A stretch of DNA of 35,577 nt from Sphingobacteriales bacterium (GTDB taxonomy: Bacteria; Bacteroidota; Bacteroidia; Sphingobacteriales; Sphingobacteriaceae), in the NCBI GenBank assembly GCA_028288165.1, contig JAQBOG010000037.1:1-35577 (forward strand), written 5' to 3'. Made by a program: the position numbers and the translations under genes. Positions 24,580 through 32,751 of this stretch are shown here, piece by piece (within the stretch, counting starts at the first letter, position 1; each line of letters begins with the position of its first letter). The notes under the pieces are model-generated. The model made no database searches. It was not told where the DNA came from and worked only from the letters and a program-made list of their open reading frames with translations.

Positions 24580-25848
24580 TTATTGATTCCAGTAATTTAA
24601 TTCATTGATAAGTTGCAAACGGTTGATACTTGTTTGCCGCAGCAGATTTTGAGCATTTAAATAGTTATTGATTGCGATTATGTAATCAGAAATACGAATA
24701 TCACCAGTAGGTAAAAGTTTATTATTCACCTCAACAAGGTTCTTTGTAAATCGTATTTGCTCGTTAATCTGCTGATTTAAAGCTTCTGTTTCTTTAAGCT
24801 GACGTGATAACTGGAAGATTTGCTGCTGGTGTTGTTTATGAAAAAAATCCCTGTAAGCTAAGCGGGTTAGCTCTGCCAGGTTAATTTTATTATATTGTAA
24901 TTTGCGTTGATGTCCGTCATAAATAGGAACGGATACGGTAAAGCCAAAGCTGGTTCCGAAATTTTTATAGGGCTGATTTATAAATGAACTGTTGTATCCG
25001 GCATCCGCATAAACTCCTGCTTTTGGTTTGTAATTAAAATCAATTTGTTTACGATTATTTACTAGCCGAAGGCTATCTAACGTGTATTTTGCAGCGAAAA
25101 CACTGTTGCTCAGATCAGCGTAAGCTTTAAGATCAATAACCGGTGGAGCTAATTTTATGATAGCGGTATCGGTAATTCCGCTTAAATAATTTAGAGTGCC
25201 AATATCATTTATATAGGTAATACGGCTTTGTTTGGCGAGCAATTCCTGCTGTTGTAGTGAAACAAAAAAGGTTAAATACTCCGCTTGCTTATATACATTG
25301 TTTTGGGTAAGCTTTTTTAAAACGCCTTCTTCATCTTTAAGAAGATGGTATACTTCAGTATTAAAATCTAATTGCTGCTGACTTGCAAAAGCAGTGATAT
25401 ATTGTGCTACAATAGATTTTTGGAGATCCTGCCGGGATATTCGTATGGTATTTGTAACAGAGTCTGTACTTAAAGTAATACTATTGAATTGGTTATTTAT
25501 ATTACCCCTACCCAGTATCGCTTTATTTACAGTTACCAAAGCATTGAATGTTTTTCCGTTTGAGAGTGCATCGTCATATCCATAACCTCTGATAACCGGT
25601 GCATAGGTGCCTGTAGAGTTTGCACCAACCTGCGGCCCTATGGAAGCCCTTAGCCGGATACTATCTAATTTATTTGCTAATATCTGGCTTTGAAGATCTT
25701 TTAGCAGCGGGCTATTTTGTTTAGCGTATTCGATGTAAAAGTTCAAATCTTTTGTTTGTGCAAAACTTAAATGTATACTTATAATACAAACCCAAAAAAC
25801 AAAAAACAGAATTTTAAAGTACCTGCAAATAGCTGATTGTTTATTCAT
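24580..25848 (-). CDS. TolC-family outer-membrane efflux protein
   Basis: Outer-membrane channel of the tripartite exporter, 422 residues. The start at 25848 gives a proper signal peptide (FKILFFVFWVCIISIHLSFAQ) and has AAGGAGA about 6 bases ahead, an unusually clear ribosome-binding site for this genome; a start 63 bp upstream would only add a basic leader. The mature part is mostly long amphipathic helices with two similar halves, and the strand-forming segment FGTSFGFTVSVPIYDG marks the typical TolC equatorial/barrel motif. First gene of the efflux operon. Confidence 0.9.
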   Translation of the reverse strand: MNKQSAICRYFKILFFVFWVCIISIHLSFAQTKDLNFYIEYAKQNSPLLKDLQSQILANKLDSIRLRASIGPQVGANSTGTYAPVIRGYGYDDALSNGKTFNALVTVNKAILGRGNINNQFNSITLSTDSVTNTIRISRQDLQKSIVAQYITAFASQQQLDFNTEVYHLLKDEEGVLKKLTQNNVYKQAEYLTFFVSLQQQELLAKQSRITYINDIGTLNYLSGITDTAIIKLAPPVIDLKAYADLSNSVFAAKYTLDSLRLVNNRKQIDFNYKPKAGVYADAGYNSSFINQPYKNFGTSFGFTVSVPIYDGHQRKLQYNKINLAELTRLAYRDFFHKQHQQQIFQLSRQLKETEALNQQINEQIRFTKNLVEVNNKLLPTGDIRISDYIIAINNYLNAQNLLRQTSINRLQLINELNYWNQ

Positions 25849-26098
25849 AATCTCCTTCGCCCGGAATACTCCTAGTGACCTTTTTTTAATGTTACGTGTG
25901 CTATAAAACAATTTAGCCGGACAAGCAATGCGAATCTAAATTCTAATTCTATAGTAAATCTGGAGCTTAAGTTTTATCAGCTGCTTTCACTAATAAAATT
26001 TACAAACAGGTAAAATTCTTGATTTAGACTGCTGCTTAAGTGCGCATTAACCATAAAATAAATTAGTATGATCTATAGTAAAAAGATTTCGCGTTATT
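25849..26098. other. Upstream region of the efflux operon
   Basis: About 250 bases with no gene on either strand. It should contain the promoter of the efflux operon and possibly sites for the neighbouring response regulator. A terminator-like hairpin on the + strand closes it at 26126, so a + strand small RNA is conceivable. Confidence 0.3.
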
Positions 26099-26126
26099 GC
26101 TATGGCTGATTCAGCCACAGCTTTTT
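26099..26126 (+). terminator. Terminator-like hairpin with no + strand gene upstream
   Basis: GCT-AT-GGCTG-ATT-CAGCC-AC-AGC followed by TTTTT. The stem is 5 bp plus 3 bp separated by a 2x2 mismatch. The nearest genes on both sides are on the minus strand, and on that strand the stem is not followed by a T-run. Confidence 0.45.
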
Positions 26127-26156
26127 GTCAAAAGGATAGCCTTGCATAACTTACAC

Positions 26157-26227
26157 GGAGATCTCCCGCAGAGGTTATGGTAATGAAAGGAACGATACGG
26201 TAGATAAAAACGGAGGTCTCGAATTAC
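26157..26227 (+). mobile_element. Group II intron-derived internal fragment, copy E
   Basis: GGAGATCTCCCG, GCAGAGGTTATGGTAATG, AAAGGAACGA and GGAGGTCTCGAATTAC match the left part of copy B (12934 onward) but lack the 27 bases GATTACGGG...GTCA found there. The intron 3' domains are absent. It lies just beyond the 3' end of a small minus-strand gene, as the other copies do. Confidence 0.55.
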
Positions 26228-26261
26228 AGATTTAGAATTGCAATTTTTTACAAGAATATAT

Positions 26262-26504
26262 TTAACCACATAACCTGGATACGTGGAATTCATACATAAT
26301 GATTTGCGTGAGTTTTTGAAAAGTAGAATGATCTTTGTCGTAATTCCCTACTTTATGAAAGTGATTTAATTTCTCCTCCCAAAGTATACAATCATAGAAT
26401 TTAGCGTTCCGATAGATGTTATATAGTGTAAACCCGGATGTTGAATCTTCAACCTCTATTGTCCAGTGATTACCCATTAACTCTGCTGTTGTTTTCTTTA
26501 ACAT
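26262..26504 (-). CDS. Hypothetical small protein (80 aa)
   Basis: An 80-residue soluble protein without recognised domain. It has no signal peptide or membrane segment. The middle, HWTIEVEDSTSGFTLYNIYR, then FYDCILWEEKLNHFHKVGNY, suggests a small beta-rich fold. It is rich in aromatic residues, and the codon use looks like that of the neighbours. The last residues (VSRLCG) end 35 bp from intron fragment E, so the native C-terminus could have been altered. It lies between the efflux operon and the sensor kinase, all on the minus strand, but gaps of more than 300 bp argue against co-transcription. Confidence 0.5.
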   Translation of the reverse strand: MLKKTTAELMGNHWTIEVEDSTSGFTLYNIYRNAKFYDCILWEEKLNHFHKVGNYDKDHSTFQKLTQIIMYEFHVSRLCG

Positions 26505-26810
26505 AAAATTTGAATTTATTATTAAACAAACAGGATGGTTAGCTAAGATTAATGTCTAAAACAACCTATAAACTCTCTTATTACTGCCCATTCCTTTAAA
26601 CTGATTTAAAAATGAATGCCAATTCTGAAATTTTTTTGGATTTAGGTGTAAAAAAATAAAAAATATATGGGCCTATCAGGTTTTCTAATTCTTGTTCTAT
26701 TTAAACATCAGTATAAGGGAAGCATCTTTGGGTTAAGATATATCTCGTTTCTGTCATCAGGGAAAAAAATGTAATTAACGTCAAGATTCTATAAAATCCG
26801 ACAAGCGCCT
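26505..26810. other. Intergenic region, no gene seen
   Basis: About 300 AT-rich bases between the small hypothetical gene and the end of the sensor-kinase gene. No terminator hairpin, small gene or repeat that I can support. Confidence 0.4.
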
Positions 26811-28061
26811 TTACCAGTTGAGTTCGAAAGTATGCTTACCGTTATCATATAAATATTCAATTTGAATATGTGACTGATCACAGATTTGTTTTATAATGGA
26901 TAGTCCTAACCCATTATGATGAGTGCGGCCTTCTTTATAAAAACGTGTAAAAATCCTTTTGGAGTCTAGTACTTTCGGAGAACCCGTATTGCTTACTGTA
27001 AGTTGACGGTCCTGTAAATTCACGAAAATAGCACCCCCCCCTATATTGTGCCTGCTGGAATTACTTAGCAAATTATTCAGTAAGATATCGATCAGGTCTT
27101 CATTAGCCTGGATAAATCCATCCTGCATGTGACAATGCAGTTTGAGTTTATTGCCCTTCCATAATTCCTCGAACTGTTGTACCTTTTCTTCAATCTTATC
27201 CTTGAAATTGAGCAAAGTAGTTTCCTGAAACTGATGATTTTCGATCTTTCTTAACAAAAGGAGGGACCCATTTAGTCTTGAAATCTTTTTTACAGCCATA
27301 TATATTTCTTTCAGCTCCTCACTTTGTGCTTCTGAAAGATCTTCACGCTGGATGAGCAAATCTAATTTAGAACGAATTATCGCGAGTGGCATTTGCAGTT
27401 CGTGGGATGCATTTTCAGTAAATTCCTTTAAATCCTGATACTCTTCCTCTGCCCTGTGAATGGTTTCCTTCAGATTGTCACGTAGAAATATAAACTCAAG
27501 AATGTTTGTTTCAGGCAATTCTACTTCTTTTATTTTTCCTAATTTAAAACTACGCATAGCCTCAATAATAGAATAAAAGGGTTGCCAAAGTCTATGCAGC
27601 AAGGTTCTGTTAATTACCTGTATAAGTACTAAAATTGCGAGGATTGTTGAAAGAGTCACCAGAATAATCGTTATGGAAAGGCTACGCGTTCTTGTCAATG
27701 GCCTTAGCAGGGTTACCTGATAAACCTGTCCATTGACTGGTAGAGTAAAAACAAACTTTCGAAAAATACCTGTCGAATTTTCTAAGCTATCGAATGCGGT
27801 TACAAAAGAAGACTGAATTCCGGTAATTGGCTGTTTAATCAAGGTATAACGAACACGCACTTCTCCCATAGCATCTGGTACAGGGAAACGGCCGGTCTGA
27901 TGTGCAAAACGTTCCATTCTTACTATCCGATGATGTAATACTTCATCCACTTCGCGGAGCAGAATATAATTCAATAGAAAATAATAGAGGATACTCGATA
28001 TCAAAAACAAAAGAACCATCATCAGCAGGATAATCCGGTTATATCGAGTAAAGAGCTTCAT
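26811..28061 (-). CDS. Sensor histidine kinase
   Basis: Membrane sensor of 416 residues for the response regulator encoded 14 bp upstream. Transmembrane helices lie at about 10-34 and 128-151 and enclose a short periplasmic domain. A HAMP-like linker leads to the DHp domain with the phosphoacceptor in ENASHELQMPLAIIR (His220), and the ATPase domain has NNLLSNSSRHN (329-339, N box), NTGSP (358-362) and GLGLSIIKQ (384-392). The family resembles Bacteroidota kinases paired with OmpR-type regulators of efflux and envelope genes. The signal is unknown. Confidence 0.94.
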   Translation of the reverse strand: MKLFTRYNRIILLMMVLLFLISSILYYFLLNYILLREVDEVLHHRIVRMERFAHQTGRFPVPDAMGEVRVRYTLIKQPITGIQSSFVTAFDSLENSTGIFRKFVFTLPVNGQVYQVTLLRPLTRTRSLSITIILVTLSTILAILVLIQVINRTLLHRLWQPFYSIIEAMRSFKLGKIKEVELPETNILEFIFLRDNLKETIHRAEEEYQDLKEFTENASHELQMPLAIIRSKLDLLIQREDLSEAQSEELKEIYMAVKKISRLNGSLLLLRKIENHQFQETTLLNFKDKIEEKVQQFEELWKGNKLKLHCHMQDGFIQANEDLIDILLNNLLSNSSRHNIGGGAIFVNLQDRQLTVSNTGSPKVLDSKRIFTRFYKEGRTHHNGLGLSIIKQICDQSHIQIEYLYDNGKHTFELNW

Positions 28062-28075
28062 ATAAGGTAGAAAGA

Positions 28076-28756
28076 TTAATGCTGAATATTAAATCGATAA
28101 CCCATGCCATATACCGCTTTAATATAATCAGGGCATCCTGCCTGCATAAGTTTTTTACGTAAATTCTTTATATGCGAATAGATGAAATCGTAACTGTCGG
28201 CCATGTCGATGTCATCGCCCCACAAGTGTTCTACAATAGCTTCTTTAGTAACTACTCGGTTCTTATTACTTATAAAATAAACAAGCAAATCATATTCTTT
28301 TCGGGTAAGAGCAATAATTTCTTCATTGTATTTTAAGGTTCTGTCTGATAGATCCAGAGTCAACCCATCCAGAGCAATTTGATTATTACCTTCAAAGGAT
28401 TTACGTCTGATGATGGACGAAACGCGGGCCGCCAATTCAGGTAAATGAAAAGGCTTTGTGAGGTAATCATCGGCTCCTATTTTAAGGCCTTTAACTTTGT
28501 CATCTAATGAATTTTTGGCACTTACAATCAATACCCCATCTGCTTTCTTTTCTTGTTTTAGTTCCTTTAAAATATCCAATCCGTTTCCGTTCGGCAGTGT
28601 GATATCTAGAATGATACAGGCATATTCATATAGCTGAATTTTTTCAATCGCCTCATAATAATCATATGCTACTTCGCATGTAAACTGTTCATTGGCAAGG
28701 TAAGTCCGAATGCTATCAGCTAACTTTTTTTCGTCTTCTACAATGAGTATTTTCAT
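28076..28756 (-). CDS. OmpR/PhoB-family response regulator
   Basis: DNA-binding response regulator of 226 residues. The start MKILIVEDEKK at 28756 is chosen over one 15 bp upstream because it begins at the first receiver strand. The receiver has the acidic pair Glu7/Asp8, the phosphoacceptor Asp51 (IILDITLPNGNG), Ser79 and Lys101 (LTKPFHLPEL). The winged-helix domain (about 127-226) has LTRKEYDLLVYF and VVTKEAIVEHLWG, then IYSHIKNLRKKL. It is the first gene of a two-gene operon with the kinase. The efflux operon 2.2 kb downstream on the same strand is a plausible target, by position only. Confidence 0.95.
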   Translation of the reverse strand: MKILIVEDEKKLADSIRTYLANEQFTCEVAYDYYEAIEKIQLYEYACIILDITLPNGNGLDILKELKQEKKADGVLIVSAKNSLDDKVKGLKIGADDYLTKPFHLPELAARVSSIIRRKSFEGNNQIALDGLTLDLSDRTLKYNEEIIALTRKEYDLLVYFISNKNRVVTKEAIVEHLWGDDIDMADSYDFIYSHIKNLRKKLMQAGCPDYIKAVYGMGYRFNIQH

Positions 28757-29006
28757 GATTAAAGCAATCAATAAAAACTGAATTTATTTTGGAGATTAAA
28801 GCAATAGTTTAATATTTACATTATTAATAATGATTAATCGTGAAAAAATATACCGAATTGGGCTTATGATTATTTAACTTTTTTTACAGAATGCCTTGCC
28901 TTCTAATCAGAATTCATTCAGAATCTGATTTGAACTTTACTGTATAAATTTAAATAAATAGTTGTGAAAAAGATCCGTTGCACAAATTCTAGTTTCAACT
29001 GAACTC

Positions 29007-29105
29007 ATGATTGCCTTCTTTTTTACAATGCTTGTATTGGCTAATATTTTATTTATCAGGGAATCTTTTAATAAAAAAATAGAAAGTGAGTTTAAGGTGG
29101 AATAA
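29007..29105 (+). CDS. Candidate 32-residue membrane peptide
   Basis: From ATG to TAA it encodes MIAFFFTMLVLANILFIRES followed by a charged tail ending FKVE. One hydrophobic helix plus a charged tail is the shape of known small membrane proteins, but there is no clear ribosome-binding site and I do not recognise it. It could be chance in an AT-rich gap. Confidence 0.3.
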   Translation: MIAFFFTMLVLANILFIRESFNKKIESEFKVE

Positions 29106-29388
29106 TCTGTCACAAACTGAAAGTTTTTCTTCAACTAAAAGTAAAATAAGAGGTGGACTGTAAGGTTTAGCGATTAATACTTGCTGAGCGTAAGCGTTGA
29201 GCACTCGGAATGAGGAGCAAAAATTTCTGAAAGGCCGCAAATCTCCAATATTTCTACAGATTTACCCATAAATTTGGCGTTGTAATCAACATTTAATTGA
29301 ATGTTGGGGCATGAAGTGGAATCCGGCATGCGAGATCTTGCCTGAAAACGAAAATTCAATCGGTTATTGGTGATGGTTATTTAGAATC

Positions 29389-29505
29389 ATGAGTTTAAAT
29401 AGAAATAAAATAATCCCGGATAAGGTAGGAGGTTATATCATTCCAATGATTTTAATCTCTGCCATAATTTATGCCGTTGCAAATATTCTGCAAATTATTC
29501 TCTGA
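29389..29505 (+). CDS. Candidate 38-residue membrane peptide
   Basis: MSLNRNKIIPDKVGGYIIPM then a hydrophobic segment, ILISAIIYAVANILQIIL. A polar start and one transmembrane helix to the very end. Not recognised. The same caution applies as for other short frames in this gap. Confidence 0.3.
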   Translation: MSLNRNKIIPDKVGGYIIPMILISAIIYAVANILQIIL

Positions 29506-29587
29506 CAGCCAGCAGTGGTATTTGTAACTTTTATGGACTTTATCTAAAATCTCCTAAAAAAAGCGAAAAGAGATAGGAGTTTTACAA

Positions 29588-29740
29588 ATGGCTATTAAAA
29601 ATGCCGAAATACGGCAAACCAAGCTTGCAGAAGAAAACTGCTGTTCGAGTTCAAAATATTCTTCAAAAAAATCCATAATCTATTTTCTCCAAAAAGAATT
29701 CAGTTTTTATACTGTCATTAGCAAAGAAGCGAGATTTTAA
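29588..29740 (+). CDS. Candidate 50-residue protein
   Basis: ATG preceded by AGGAG eight bases upstream. The product is polar with a CCSSSKYSSKKS stretch and no recognisable domain. The start-site context is the main support. Confidence 0.2.
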   Translation: MAIKNAEIRQTKLAEENCCSSSKYSSKKSIIYFLQKEFSFYTVISKEARF

Positions 29741-29835
29741 GCACCGCTTCTAAACTTTACTGGGAGATAAAATATCAACTAAATCAAAAATTGTTTCTCA
29801 TGACGGAACAGGAGATTTAAGATACATAAACGAGT

Positions 29836-31101
29836 ATGGCTATGAGAATATTCTCCTCTTATAAATTTCCTCTTATATATTTTGTTATTTGCATTGTTTG
29901 GGAAATTACAACCGACTATTTATTGCAGTTAATAACTGATGGAATGCCTGAGGAAACCTCCATTTTATACTATAACTGGAATGGATATATCTTCCTCATA
30001 ATCACTGGTATCATTTTTTACCTGCGGCTTAAGAAGGAATATACAAAACAAGGAAAGTTGGACAAACAGTACAGGTACCTATTCTCCCGTAATCCTAATC
30101 CGATGTTTATTGCAAAACTGCAAAACCAAAGAATTATTGAAGTAAACGATGCTGCACTTGAAAGTTATGGCTACACAAGAAAGGAGTTTTTAAACCTTAG
30201 TCTTTCAGAAATCCACTCTACTGCTAATACAACTAATGTAGATTCTGTTTTAAAAACTGTAAAAAATAAGAAGATGGTTTCTAGTAGGTTCTTGCATAGA
30301 AAGAAATCAGGAAAAGATTTTTCTGTCTCCATCATCTCCCACAAGATTGACTTTAATGATCAGCCATGTTCAATAGTACTTGCAATAGATATAAACGAAC
30401 AGGTAACAAATGAGCAAAAGCTTTCTGAAGCATACAATATCGAACGGAAACTAAATTTAACTATCGAAAAAAACGAGCAAATAATTGAAGATTCAAATGA
30501 AGTAAATCGGAGGTTTGGTGAAGTATTGACCAAAATCAATAACATGGTGTTAGTTTCCGACGCCAACGGAGTTATTACCTGGGCAAATACTTCGTTTGAA
30601 AAATTTACCGGATATACGGCAGAGGAATCAATAGGCAGATCGGCTATTGAGTTATTAACGGGGTCCAAAACCAATAGGGAAACAGTTGAAAGTTTCTTTA
30701 GAACCGCCGTCCAACCTGGTGACGTTTTCAGTGAGGAGCTTATTAATTATACTAAAGATGGTAAGGAAAATTGGATTGAAGTTAATATTTCCCCAATTTA
30801 TGCGAATGGCAAGCTTGAGGGTTTTATTTCTGTAATAAGCGTTATTACTGAAAGAAAAAAGCAGGAGGAAAAAATAAGAGCACTAAATGAAGCACTTAGG
30901 AAGATAGCCTGGAGTAGTTCACATGAACTAAGAAAGCCGGTAGCCTCTATCATAAGTTTAATTAATCTTGCTAAAGGAATGACAACAGAAATGGAGCTTA
31001 AAGAATACCTTGAGCTTCTGGAACTTTCATCAAATGAATTAGATGAAATTAGCAGGAGAATTTCTACCGCCATTAATCATGTGGAAAATAAGTATATGTA
31101 A
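29836..31101 (+). CDS. Membrane PAS-PAS sensor ending in a DHp-like helix, no ATPase domain
   Basis: A 421-residue protein with two membrane segments (about 12-30 and 50-66), a first PAS domain (about 78-190, with PNPMFIAKLQNQRIIEVND), a coiled linker (190-228), and a second PAS domain (about 230-340, with NGVITWANTSFEKFTGYTAE). The C-terminus reads IAWSSSHELRKPVASIISLI, a histidine-kinase H box with His363, and then about 45 helical residues to the stop. The N, G1, F and G2 boxes of a kinase are missing. Similar short-tailed PAS proteins occur in Sphingobacteriales (from memory), so this may be a natural form that is phosphorylated by, or dimerises with, another kinase. Truncation is the alternative, but no kinase remnant follows. 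Confidence 0.88.
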   Translation: MAMRIFSSYKFPLIYFVICIVWEITTDYLLQLITDGMPEETSILYYNWNGYIFLIITGIIFYLRLKKEYTKQGKLDKQYRYLFSRNPNPMFIAKLQNQRIIEVNDAALESYGYTRKEFLNLSLSEIHSTANTTNVDSVLKTVKNKKMVSSRFLHRKKSGKDFSVSIISHKIDFNDQPCSIVLAIDINEQVTNEQKLSEAYNIERKLNLTIEKNEQIIEDSNEVNRRFGEVLTKINNMVLVSDANGVITWANTSFEKFTGYTAEESIGRSAIELLTGSKTNRETVESFFRTAVQPGDVFSEELINYTKDGKENWIEVNISPIYANGKLEGFISVISVITERKKQEEKIRALNEALRKIAWSSSHELRKPVASIISLINLAKGMTTEMELKEYLELLELSSNELDEISRRISTAINHVENKYM

Positions 31102-31104
31102 GAA

Positions 31105-31125
31105 GGAGGCAAATCCTCTATTTTT
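31105..31125 (+). terminator. Weak hairpin after the PAS gene
   Basis: GGAGG and CCTCT form a 5-bp stem around CAAAT, followed by ATTTTT. It starts 3 bp after the stop codon. The stem is short, so efficiency is doubtful. Confidence 0.35.
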
Positions 31126-31217
31126 CTATTGTCAGATATGATTTATTGTAAACTAGAAGCTATTATTCAAATATCGAAGTACTGCTAATCAAGTTTTGTC
31201 AAAATAAGGGGTTTACA

Positions 31218-31382
31218 ATTGACATAAAAAAACTCCGACTGGATAAAGAAATTAGTGCAATTTCAAACACACCGAGACGTTTTGCTGGTTTTCTAAATCA
31301 AAACAATGTGCTCAATCTGTTTTCTGATGGCTTTTCAATACAGACTAATGCTTTATTGTTACAACGTTTACCCTTACTTTAA
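31218..31382 (+). pseudogene. Possible remnant of a Crp/Fnr-type HTH C-terminus
   Basis: An open frame without a start codon reads IDIKKLRLDKEISAISNTPR, RFAGFLNQNNVLNLFSDGFS and [14 protein letters not shown], then stops. The spacing of hydrophobic residues fits the end of a Crp-family helix-turn-helix and wing (consensus of the type L..KEIA..TGTTRE....L..L...G.I), but the match is by eye and weak. The frame stays open about 20 codons further upstream without similarity. It meets the dienelactone hydrolase gene tail to tail and overlaps its last 9 bases. Confidence 0.3.
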
Positions 31383-32261
31383 CTTCTCATTGAAAAAATC
31401 AATCGTACGTTTCCAGGCAAGTTCTGCTGCGGCTTTATCATACCGAGGTGTGGTGTCGTTATGAAAGCCATGGTTTGCTTTGGGATATATGTAAGCGGTG
31501 TATTCTTTGTTATTTGCTTTTAAAGCAGCCTCGTACGCCGGCCATCCCTCATTTACGCGGGTATCAAGTTCTGCATAATGTAAGAGGAGGGGCGCCTTTA
31601 TTTTAGGCACATCTTCGGTAGCGGGCTGACCTCCATAGAATGGTACGGCTGCCGATAAATCGGGAATTCGCACGGCCATAGAATTTGCAATCCCTCCGCC
31701 AAAACAAAAACCTACCACACCAACTTTCCCATTACAGTCTTTGTGAGCTTTCAAATAGTCGTATGCAGCGATAAAATCTTCTAACATTTCATTTTTATCC
31801 CGTTTGTTTTGCAGCTCACGGCCAGCATCATCATTACCGGGATAACCACCTAATGGACTTAAAGCATCGGGAGCAATCGAAATAAATCCTGCCAGAGCGG
31901 CTCGCCTCGCAACATCTTCAATGTGTGGATTTAAGCCCCGGTTTTCATGAACAACTACAATACCTCCTAGTTTCTTTTTGGTATCTACTGGCATTGACAA
32001 CAAGGCTTTGATTGATCCTCCGCCTTTTGGAGATTGATAATTGACGTACTCTGATTTTATACGTGGATCATCTGGTTTAATTTGAATGGCACCCTGATAA
32101 TCGGGCATAAGAAAACTTGTTAAGGACGTTATGGTAAGTCCACCTACTGCAAAACCAGATAGTTTTTGCATAAAATCACGTCTATTAACGCGGTTATGGG
32201 CATAGTCGTCATACAGATCAAACACTTCCTGCTTGATATCTTCTTTTTTGATTTGGCTCAT
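31374..32261 (-). CDS. Dienelactone hydrolase family protein, Tat-exported
   Basis: Alpha/beta hydrolase of 295 residues. The N-terminus carries a twin-arginine signal, [17 protein letters not shown] (Arg27-Arg28), after a 25-residue polar leader, so a folded enzyme should reach the periplasm. The catalytic triad is Cys186 in [10 protein letters not shown], Asp233 in YAELDTRVN and His264 in KANHGFHND, the standard arrangement of the family. [19 protein letters not shown] is the usual oxyanion-side motif. The natural substrate is unknown; members hydrolyse lactones or esters. Confidence 0.93.
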   Translation of the reverse strand: MSQIKKEDIKQEVFDLYDDYAHNRVNRRDFMQKLSGFAVGGLTITSLTSFLMPDYQGAIQIKPDDPRIKSEYVNYQSPKGGGSIKALLSMPVDTKKKLGGIVVVHENRGLNPHIEDVARRAALAGFISIAPDALSPLGGYPGNDDAGRELQNKRDKNEMLEDFIAAYDYLKAHKDCNGKVGVVGFCFGGGIANSMAVRIPDLSAAVPFYGGQPATEDVPKIKAPLLLHYAELDTRVNEGWPAYEAALKANNKEYTAYIYPKANHGFHNDTTPRYDKAAAELAWKRTIDFFNEKLK

Positions 32262-32448
32262 AGTTTTATAGATATTTAACTAAATTAAGTAATTACACTT
32301 AAATAGTCTTCGTTTGTAACGAGGATGAAACGAGAACAACGAATCCTTCGAACTTAATTGTAAGCTTACAACAGCACAAGTTGACGCTTACTAGCGAATT
32401 TGAAATCTTACCACATACAAAACCGCATTTCATTAGATTAAACTTAGG
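32262..32448. other. Upstream region of the dienelactone hydrolase gene
   Basis: About 190 bases with no gene that I can see; probably contains the promoter of the dienelactone hydrolase gene. Confidence 0.4.
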
Positions 32449-32474
32449 GACTGGAAAAATATTTATTTCCAGTC
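32449..32474. terminator. Hairpin overlapping the end of a gene remnant
   Basis: A 9-bp perfect stem, GACTGGAAA and TTTCCAGTC, with an AT-only 8-nt loop. On the minus strand its left arm contains the last codons (DWK) and the loop contains the stop of the remnant at 32463-32708. Either a terminator or chance pairing. Confidence 0.4.
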
Positions 32475-32708
32475 ACTATATCCTTCTGAATGCAGATTAT
32501 TACCCTTAGGCAAGATGTGGATGGTCTTTATAGGGAAAGGATTTCCGTATGAACCAATCATTTTTTCTTGAATTTGAAACTCCACATTATTATTTCGAGT
32601 AACTCCACTCAAGTTGTTTGTTAGCATAATATAGTTTAAATCTATATCTACTGTTTTATGTTTAGGATAGTCATATAAAGAATAAAGAATTCCTGTGTTA
32701 CTGGTTTT
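32463..32708 (-). pseudogene. Unidentified C-terminal gene remnant
   Basis: An 81-codon open frame bounded upstream by two tandem TAG stops and without a start at its head. It reads GILYSLYDYPKHKTVDIDLN, MLTNNLSGVTRNNNVEF and KMIGSYGNPFPIKTIHILPK, ending SEGYSDWK. The mix of residues looks like real protein rather than random AT-rich DNA. An internal ATG would give 56 residues. I do not recognise the family. It lies in the 490-bp gap between the serine hydrolase and dienelactone hydrolase genes, same strand. Confidence 0.35.
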
Positions 32709-32751
32709 CTACTATTCAGCAACTAACTATCAAATTTAGGGCAGAGCTTTC

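Larger units (their letters stand above)
28757..29835. other. Long intergenic region with only tiny ORFs
   Basis: About 1.08 kb between divergent regulatory genes. The longer minus-strand frames (for example 28937-29359) look random. Three short + strand frames are listed separately. A 7-bp inverted repeat (CAACATT, AATGTTG) lies near 29287-29310. The ends should hold promoters for the response regulator and the PAS gene. Confidence 0.4.
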
